From CAZFAT01 sp964517075 (GTDB taxonomy: Bacteria; Acidobacteriota; Vicinamibacteria; Vicinamibacterales; SCN-69-37), in contig CAZFAT010000101.1 of assembly GCA_964517075.1 (NCBI GenBank), forward strand, positions 1-10,263: DNA of 10,263 nucleotides, in the 5' to 3' direction. A program made the position numbers and the translations under genes. The notes under the pieces are model-generated. The model saw only the letters and a list, made by a program, of their open reading frames with translations. It made no database searches and was not told where the DNA came from. This document shows, piece after piece, positions 1 to 6,000 of the stretch; within the stretch, counting starts at the first letter, position 1, and each line of letters starts with the position of its first letter.

Positions 1-372
1 GTAGTTCTCCGCGACCAGCACCTGTCGTCCGGCCACCGCCGCGTGGCGATCGACGATCGCAAAATCCTCGCTCGTGAGGAACGGTGGCTTCTCGACGATG
101 ACGTGCTTGCCCGCGGCGAGGGCGCTCAGCGTCCAGTCCCGATGCAGCGTGGGCGGCAGCGCGACGACGACGGCATCGATGCCGGGCGCGGCCAGGGCTG
201 CCTCGTAGGACGGGAAGTGGCCCGCCCCGCCATACCGGGCCGACGTGGCCGCCGCCCGCTGAGGATCGCGGCTCGCGTACCAGCGCTCGACGCCGGGCGC
301 GATGGCCTTCAAGGCGTTCGAATGGATGCGGGTGGCGAGGCCCGTGCCGAGCAGTGCCAGGCGGGGCGTCAC
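1..372 (-). CDS. Gfo/Idh/MocA family NAD(P)-dependent oxidoreductase, N-terminal part (cut by left edge)
   Basis: Reading leftwards from a GTG at 372, 124 codons are open to the window edge, so the C-terminal part is missing. Seen: a Rossmann dinucleotide-binding start (LALLGTGLATRIH, residues 5-17), an acidic-to-variable second strand region, the segment DAVVVALPP (66-74) and the family's signature EKP (residues 94-96, in HVIVEKPP), whose Lys is a conserved active-site residue. The fragment ends in AENY, also typical of the family just after the first domain. Known family members oxidise or reduce sugars, inositols and related cyclic polyols, or act as keto-sugar reductases. The start overlaps the stop of the upstream GMC oxidoreductase as GTGA (372-369), so the two are almost certainly co-transcribed and translationally coupled. 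The substrate cannot be told, and the C-terminal domain that would help lies outside the window. Confidence 0.9.
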   Translation of the reverse strand, partial: MTPRLALLGTGLATRIHSNALKAIAPGVERWYASRDPQRAAATSARYGGAGHFPSYEAALAAPGIDAVVVALPPTLHRDWTLSALAAGKHVIVEKPPFLTSEDFAIVDRHAAVAGRQVLVAENY

Positions 373-1940
373 AGGGTCGCTGCCACCCGCTCCCCCGTCC
401 GGAGCGCGTTGGCCGAGATGGTCAGTGACGGGTTGACGCCGCCGGAGCGTGGAAACACGCTGCCATCGGCCACCGACAGGTTGTCCAGGCCCCGGAACGC
501 ACCCCAGGCGTCCACCGGCGCCCGGGCCGGGTCGTTGCCCATGCGCACCGTGCCCACGGCGTGCGAGAACGTGTTGATGCCCTGGACGTACGTCAGTTTC
601 GCGCCCGCGCGCTTCAGCACGCGCCTTGCCAGGCGGACCAGCGCACGCCGTGCCGCCAGATCGCGCGCGTCGTACTCGTGCGTGACGGTCGCTTCCGGCA
701 TGCCGAACCGTGTGGTCACCAGTCGGTCGATGCCCACGCGGTTGGCGGCCTGCGGCCGGTCCTCGGCCATGACGATGAAACCGGTGGTGTGGGGCACGAG
801 CGTGGTGACGAGGGGGCGCATCCAGCGGGGCACGTACCGACGGACGTAGTCGAGTTGCGGTGTGCCGAACTGCTGGATGCCTCCCAGGCGGCCCCGCGGC
901 GTTTCGACCGAGTCGTGTCCGAAATAGTAGTCCTGAATCGCAAGCTGCTTGTGGAATTCTCCCGACGGCGCCGGGCGGTGCAGGAACCCGCCCATCACCA
1001 CGGCATTGCAGTGACGCATCAGGTGCCGGCCGACCAGATGGCCCGCGGGATTCAGCCGGGGAAGGTCCGAGGCGAGGAGCAGATGCGCTGTGGCCAGCGC
1101 GCCGGCCGCGACCACGACCTGCCGCCCCCGGAACCGTCGTTGCGCGCCCGTCCATCGGTCTACACACGCCACGTCGGTGACATGACGGCCCTCGATGGTG
1201 AGTTCGACCGCGACCGTGTTGACTGCGAGCTGGAGCCCGGCCTGGACCATGGGCGTAATCACCCGTGCCGCGACATCATTCTTGGCCTGAATCGCGCAGG
1301 CGAACCCGTCGCACGTGCCACAGCGAATGCAGGTGGTCCGGCCCGGCGCCGGCGTGTAATTGATGGCGAGTGGCAGCCGCGAGGGGTGCAGGCCCAGCGC
1401 GCGAGCTGCCTCGGCGAGACGGGCCGAGACCGGCGCCAGATCGGGGAGCGGCTGAGGGTACGGCGTGGATCGCCAGGGCTCGGTGGGATCCTCGCCCGTC
1501 ACGCCCGCGACATCGAGCATCTGTTCCACGCGGCCGTAGTAGGGCTCGAGGTCCGCGTAGCTGTACGGCCAGGCCGCACCCGAATCGGCGTCGATGTCGG
1601 GGTCTGGCGCGAAGTCGGACTCCCGCATCCGGAGCGCGACGCCGCCGTAGAAGACCGACGCGCCACCCACCGTCGCCAGCACTCCCAGGACGGGGCCGGT
1701 CCCGCCCGCCAGGACCTGGTATGCCGTGTCCCTCGACCAGGCGGGCGTCAGTTCCACGAACCCCGCCGGCCCCCAGTTCTCCGGGCTGCGGGGAAACCAG
1801 TCCCCACGCTCGATCATGAGCACGCGCTTCCCGGCCTGGACGGCGGGCCAGGCGGCCATGGCCCCGCCGGGGCCACTGCCGATGACGATGAGGTCGAAGT
1901 CCTGGCCGGGCGGGGAGGTCGAGGGCAAATGCGAAGACAT
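369..1940 (-). CDS. GMC family FAD-dependent oxidoreductase
   Basis: 523 residues, a normal length for a GMC (glucose-methanol-choline) flavoenzyme oxidising an alcohol group of a sugar, polyol or other alcohol. Seen: the FAD Rossmann motif GSGPGG (residues 21-26) followed by an acidic strand end (IERG, 43-46); the second flavin-binding stretch GGASVFYGG (92-100); a four-Cys motif C204-x2-C207-x2-C210-x4-C215 followed by AKND; and the C-terminal signature with catalytic-type His460 (SHAVGTVRMG) and Asn503 (GVNPSLT). The His/Asn pair matches GMC active sites of the cholesterol oxidase and pyranose oxidase kind. There is no convincing signal peptide or Tat motif at the N terminus, so it is probably cytoplasmic. 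The ATG at 1940 is used; no strong Shine-Dalgarno precedes it. It is the first gene of an operon with a Gfo/Idh/MocA enzyme, divergent from a LysR regulator. Family is secure; substrate and electron acceptor are unknown. Confidence 0.93.
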   Translation of the reverse strand: MSSHLPSTSPPGQDFDLIVIGSGPGGAMAAWPAVQAGKRVLMIERGDWFPRSPENWGPAGFVELTPAWSRDTAYQVLAGGTGPVLGVLATVGGASVFYGGVALRMRESDFAPDPDIDADSGAAWPYSYADLEPYYGRVEQMLDVAGVTGEDPTEPWRSTPYPQPLPDLAPVSARLAEAARALGLHPSRLPLAINYTPAPGRTTCIRCGTCDGFACAIQAKNDVAARVITPMVQAGLQLAVNTVAVELTIEGRHVTDVACVDRWTGAQRRFRGRQVVVAAGALATAHLLLASDLPRLNPAGHLVGRHLMRHCNAVVMGGFLHRPAPSGEFHKQLAIQDYYFGHDSVETPRGRLGGIQQFGTPQLDYVRRYVPRWMRPLVTTLVPHTTGFIVMAEDRPQAANRVGIDRLVTTRFGMPEATVTHEYDARDLAARRALVRLARRVLKRAGAKLTYVQGINTFSHAVGTVRMGNDPARAPVDAWGAFRGLDNLSVADGSVFPRSGGVNPSLTISANALRTGERVAATL

Positions 1941-1960
1941 GCTGCCGTGCGGGACGACTG

Positions 1961-1983
1961 ATTATGCCCCTGGACATAGAATC
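1961..1983. promoter_or_regulatory. Putative LysR operator and divergent promoter region
   Basis: The 67-base gap between the divergent GMC and LysR genes holds an imperfect palindrome: TATG (1963-1966), 8-base spacer, CATA (1975-1978), flanked by GATT (1960-1963) and AATC (1980-1983). A -10-like hexamer sits at each edge: CATAAT reading leftwards (1966-1961) for the GMC gene, and TAGAAT reading rightwards (1977-1982) for the LysR gene, each five of six to TATAAT. No good -35 box accompanies either, as is usual for activator-dependent promoters. LysR proteins commonly bind such sites between themselves and a divergent target. The sequence features are seen; binding and promoter activity are inferred. 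Confidence 0.45.
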
Positions 1984-1992
1984 ATCCGACAT

Positions 1993-1998
1993 GAGGGG
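1993..1998 (+). promoter_or_regulatory. Ribosome binding site of the LysR gene
   Basis: GAGGGG lies 9 bases before the GTG at 2008 and supports that codon as the start. Longer in-frame extensions into the region antisense to the GMC gene would add residues with no counterpart in LysR proteins. Confidence 0.6.
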
Positions 1999-2007
1999 CG
2001 TCCATCG

Positions 2008-2928
2008 GTGGATCTGAGGCAGCTGGAGATCCTTCGTGCGGTGGCCGACACCGGGTCGTTCACGGCCGCCGGGCATCAGCTTCATCTGTCGCAGTCGGCG
2101 GTCAGCCGGCAGATCCTGCTCCTGGAAGAAGAGCTGCAGGAGCAGCTGTTTCTCCGCGTGGCCGGCAAAATCCGCATCACACCCGCCGGCACCACGTTGC
2201 TCGCGCTCAGCCGACGGGTCTTCGACGAGATCGAGGAGGCGCGCGCGAGCATCCTCGAGAGCCGGCAGACGCTGGCCGGGACGCTGCGGCTCGTCGGCGG
2301 CATGACCGTCTGCCTCTACGTGTTTCCGCCGCTCCTGAAGGAGTTCCGCCGGGCACATCCGGGGGTGGAGGTCAAGCTGACACCGGGCGCGACGCCGCGG
2401 CTCGTCCGACAGCTCCGAACCGGGACTGCGGATCTGGGGCTGGTCACCCTGCCGGTGGACGATCCCTATCTGGCCGCCGAACCGGTGCTCAAGGAGGAGC
2501 TGCTCCTGGTCACCGCGCCGCAGCACCCGTTGGCCCGCCGGAAGCGGATCATTCCGCAGGATCTGGTGCGGCAGCCGTTCGTGCTCTTCGAGGCGGGATC
2601 GAACAGCCGCCGCACCATCGAGGACTTCTTTTCCCGCGAGCAGATCGCGCCGACGGTCATCACCGAGACCGAGAACGTGGAGATCATCAAGGCGCTCGTC
2701 CGCATCGGGATGGGCATTTCCATCGTGCCCTACCAGGCTGTCGCCCGCGAGGTCCGGGCCGGCCAGCTGTTCTGCTCGCGGATTGCGGGGCAGCCGCTGT
2801 TCCGGGAGACCGGGTGGGTCTACCCGCGCGCCAGCCGCCTCCCGCGCGCCGTGCAGGAGATGAAGCGCCTGCTGGAAGTGGTGCGGCCCCGCCTGCAGCT
2901 GCGGCCGGCCGACGGCCCGACGTCGTGA
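2008..2928 (+). CDS. LysR-type transcriptional regulator
   Basis: 306 residues from the GTG at 2008, the usual LysR length. The protein opens MDLRQLEILRAVADTGSFTA, the classic LysR N terminus. A winged helix-turn-helix covers about residues 17-60 (AAGHQL...SQSAVSRQI, ending with the wing RITPAG at 56-61), followed by a linker helix and a periplasmic-binding-protein-like effector domain from about residue 88 to 296 (with PGVEVKL, TADLGLV and GMGISIVP as family landmarks). It acts as a tetrameric DNA-binding activator or repressor responding to a small-molecule coinducer. It is divergent from the GMC/Gfo-Idh operon, which with the palindrome between them makes that operon the likeliest target. 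It also lies 107 bases upstream of gltB in the same direction, so a role like that of Bacillus GltC, a LysR activator of glutamate synthase, cannot be excluded. The effector is not identifiable from sequence. Confidence 0.92.
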   Translation: MDLRQLEILRAVADTGSFTAAGHQLHLSQSAVSRQILLLEEELQEQLFLRVAGKIRITPAGTTLLALSRRVFDEIEEARASILESRQTLAGTLRLVGGMTVCLYVFPPLLKEFRRAHPGVEVKLTPGATPRLVRQLRTGTADLGLVTLPVDDPYLAAEPVLKEELLLVTAPQHPLARRKRIIPQDLVRQPFVLFEAGSNSRRTIEDFFSREQIAPTVITETENVEIIKALVRIGMGISIVPYQAVAREVRAGQLFCSRIAGQPLFRETGWVYPRASRLPRAVQEMKRLLEVVRPRLQLRPADGPTS

Positions 2929-2958
2929 ACCGCGAAGACCTGACGGCCGCTCCGAGCG

Positions 2959-3026
2959 TGACGCAGAAGCGGTACGCATGGCCCCGATGCGAAAATTCCG
3001 TTCTGTTTTTGCGTCGGCTTCTGTCA
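2959..3026 (+). promoter_or_regulatory. Nested stem-loop in the gltB leader
   Basis: The 107-base gap before gltB contains an outer inverted repeat, TGACGCAGAAGC (2959-2970) with GCTTCTGTCA (3017-3026), giving 10 base pairs and a 2-base GC bulge. Inside it lies a second stem, GATGCGAAAA (2986-2995) with TTTTTGCGTC (3006-3015), 10 pairs including two G-U in RNA, closing a 10-base loop. The outer 3' arm ends two to four bases before the gltB ribosome binding site. No T-run follows the outer stem, so it is not a standard intrinsic terminator. It matches no riboswitch I recognise. It could be an mRNA leader controlling gltB translation, or a DNA operator; function is inference only. Confidence 0.35.
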
Positions 3027-3029
3027 TAA

Positions 3030-3033
3030 GAGG
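3030..3033 (+). promoter_or_regulatory. gltB: Likely gltB ribosome binding site, unusually close to the start
   Basis: GAGG ends only 2 bases before the GTG at 3036, closer than the usual 5-9. An in-frame TAA at 3027-3029 excludes any earlier start, and the next in-frame GTG lies beyond the essential N-terminal Cys, so the GTG at 3036 is effectively the only usable start. Confidence 0.45.
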
Positions 3034-3035
3034 CT

Positions 3036-6000
3036 GTGGACCAGCATCCCTTCCCCTCGCCGCAGGGTCTCTACGACCCTCGTCACGAGCACGACGCCTG
3101 CGGCGTCGGGTTCGTGGTCCACGTCAAGGGCGATCGTTCGCACGCCATCGTCCGCCAGGCGCTCCAGCTGCTGATCAATCTGCTGCACCGCGGCGCCTGC
3201 GGCTGTGAAGTGAACACGGGCGACGGCGCGGGCATCCTGATCCAGATGCCGGACCGGTTCCTGCGCCAGGAAACCGCGCGGCTCGGGATGACCCTGCCGG
3301 TCGAGCGCGGCTATGGCGCCGGGCTGGTCTTCCTGCCGCACGATCCGGCGGCCCGCCAGCGCATTCAGGCGCTCGTCGAGCAGGTTGCGGCCGAGGAGGG
3401 ACAGCCGGTCCTGGGCTGGCGGGATGTACCGGTCGATCTGGGCCAGCTTGGCCCCAGCGCGATCAGGGTTGCCCCGGTCTTCAGGCAGGTGTTCATCGGG
3501 CGCGGCCCGGCCCTGCCGGCGCCGGGCGAGTCCGTCGCGGGCGACGCCGCCTTCGAGCGCAAGCTCTACGTCATCCGGAAGCGCATCGAGCACGCCGTGG
3601 ACCAGTCGACCGATCCGGCTGACCGGGCCTTCTACGTGGTGAGCCTGTCGTCGCGCACGCTCATTTACAAAGGCATGCTCACGGCCAATCAGATCGAGTC
3701 GATGTTCCCGGACTTGACCGACGACGCCATGGAATCGGCGCTGGCGCTCGTGCACCAGCGCTTCAGTACGAACACGTTTCCGTCCTGGCCGCTCGCGCAT
3801 CCCTACCGGTATGTCGCGCACAACGGGGAGATCAACACCCTGCGCGGCAACATCAACTGGATGCGCGCGCGCGAGGCGCTCCTCCAGTCGGATCTGTTCG
3901 GGGAGGATCTCCGGAAGATCCTGCCGATCATCCGCGAGGGTGGGAGCGATACGGCGACGTTCGACAACGTGCTCGAGTTTCTCGTCATGGCCGGCCGGCC
4001 TCTGCCGCACGCGATCCTGATGATGATTCCCGAGCCGTGGAGCGGTCACGAGAGCATGAGCCCCGCGCGGCGCGCCTTTTACGAGTTCCATGCGTCGCTG
4101 ATGGAGCCGTGGGACGGTCCGGCCTCGATTGCCTTCACCGACGGCACCATGATCGGCGCCGTGCTCGACAGAAACGGCCTGCGCCCGTCGCGCTACTGGG
4201 TCACGAAGGACGACCTCGTCATCATGGCGTCCGAGGCCGGCGTGCTGGACATTGCGCCGGAGAGCGTCCTGGTCAAGGAGCGACTGCATCCCGGCAAGAT
4301 CTTCCTCATCGACACGGCCCAGGGCCGGATTGTCGAGGACGAGGAAATCAAGGACCAGCTCGCGCGCGAGCATCCGTACGCCGGGTGGCTGCGCGACCAC
4401 CTGGTGGCGATCGAGGACCTGCCCGACGCGCCCGAGGTGCCGCTCCCCGATCCCGACACGGTGCGCCAGCGTCAGCAGGTGTTCGGCTACACGGACGAGG
4501 ACCTGAAGCTGCTCGTCGGCCCCATGGCCCGCCAGGGGGAGGAGCCCATCGGATCGATGGGGAACGACGCCGCCCTGGCCGTGCTGTCGGACCGCCCGCG
4601 CCTGCTCTTCGACTATTTCGCGCAGCTCTTCGCGCAGGTGACCAACCCGCCGCTCGACGCCATCCGCGAGAAGCTGGTGACGAGCATGGAGTCGACGATC
4701 GGCCCGGAAGGGAACCTGATCGCGCCGACGCCCGAGTCGTGCCGGCAGATCAAGATTACCTCTCCGATTCTCGACAACGATCAGGTGGCGAAGCTGCGAC
4801 ACATCCGCGCGGCCGGCTTCCGATCGGCCACGCTCCCGATGCTGTTCGATCCGGACGCGGACGGCCCCGGGCTCGCGCACGCGATGGACGCGCTGTCGGC
4901 GCAGGCCGAGGCGGCCGTGCGCGACGGGGTGAACATCCTCATCCTGTCGGATCGCGGCGTGACGCGCGATCGCGCGCCGATCCCGAGCCTGCTGGCCACG
5001 GCGGGCGTGCACCATCATCTCGTGCGGGCCGGGCTGCGGACGCGCTGCGCGCTCGTGGTTGAGGCGGGCGATGCGCGTGAGGTCCATCACGTGTCGCTGC
5101 TGCTCGGGTATGGGGCGGGCGCCGTCAACCCGTATCTGGCGTTCGAGACGCTCGACGACATGATCCGGCAGGGCGCGCTCGAGGGGGGCCTCACGCACGT
5201 CCAGGCGGTGACCGGGTACATCAAGGCGCTCAACTACGGCGTGCTGAAGGTCATGTCGAAGATGGGCATCTCGACGCTGCAGGGCTACTGCGGCGCCCAG
5301 ATCTTCGAGGCGGTCGGTCTCCACCGCACGCTCGTCGATCGCTACTTCACGTCGACACCCTCGCGGCTGGGCGGCATCGGAATCGACGTGATCGCCGAGG
5401 AAGTCCGGCGGCGGCACACGCGCGCCTACGTTGACCGGCCCGCCGCCGAGCTCGAGCTCGATCCGGGCGGCGAGTACCAGTGGCGGCGCGACGGTGAGCT
5501 GCACCTCTTCAACCCGGAGACCGTCTTCAAGCTGCAGCACGCGACGCGCACCGGCCAGTGGACCGTCTACCGGCAGTACGCCACCCTCGTCAACGACCAG
5601 AGCCGCCGGCTGGGGACGCTGCGCGGCCTCATCGATTTCAGGCAGGCCCCGGCGCCCATCCCGCTCGACGAGGTGGAGCCCGTGGAGGCGATCGTCCGGC
5701 GCTTTGCGACGGGGGCCATGTCGTTCGGCTCGATCAGTCAGGAAGCGCACGAGCTCCTCGCCATTGCGATGAACCGGCTGGGTGGGAAATCGAACAGCGG
5801 CGAGGGCGGGGAAGATCCGAATCGGTACCGGCGCGACCCCAACGGCGACTGGCGGCGCAGCGCCGTGAAGCAGGTCGCCTCGGGCCGGTTCGGCGTGACG
5901 AGCGAGTACCTCGTCAACGCGAGCGATCTGCAGATCAAGATGGCGCAGGGCGCCAAGCCCGGCGAGGGCGGGCAGCTGCCGGGGTTCAAGGTGTACCCGT

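Noticed and set aside
561..1961. Plus-strand open frame opposite the GMC gene
   Set aside because: It is an in-register shadow of the GMC gene with no recognisable motif.
1726..2007. Extended N terminus for the LysR protein
   Set aside because: The extension runs opposite the GMC coding region and over the divergent promoter. Family alignment and the GAGGGG site fit the GTG at 2008.
1991..2017. Eight-codon upstream ORF (ATG at 1991, TGA at 2015-2017) overlapping the LysR start
   Set aside because: It would sit at the very 5' end of the inferred transcript and overlaps the start in another frame, but it has no ribosome binding site and is too short to separate from chance.
2980..2996. Possible sigma-54 promoter (TGGCCCCGATGCG) before gltB
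   Set aside because: GG and GC are 7 bases apart instead of the required 10. The other TTGC candidate at 3009-3012 lacks GG at the -24 position.
2959..3026. Intrinsic terminator after the LysR gene
   Set aside because: The stems are not GC-rich at their 3' ends and no T-run follows the outer stem; the TTTTT lies inside the inner stem.
1276..3027. Minus-strand open frame spanning the LysR gene and the 5' part of the GMC gene
   Set aside because: It overlaps the well-supported LysR gene in codon register, and its remainder is a shifted reading of the GMC gene.
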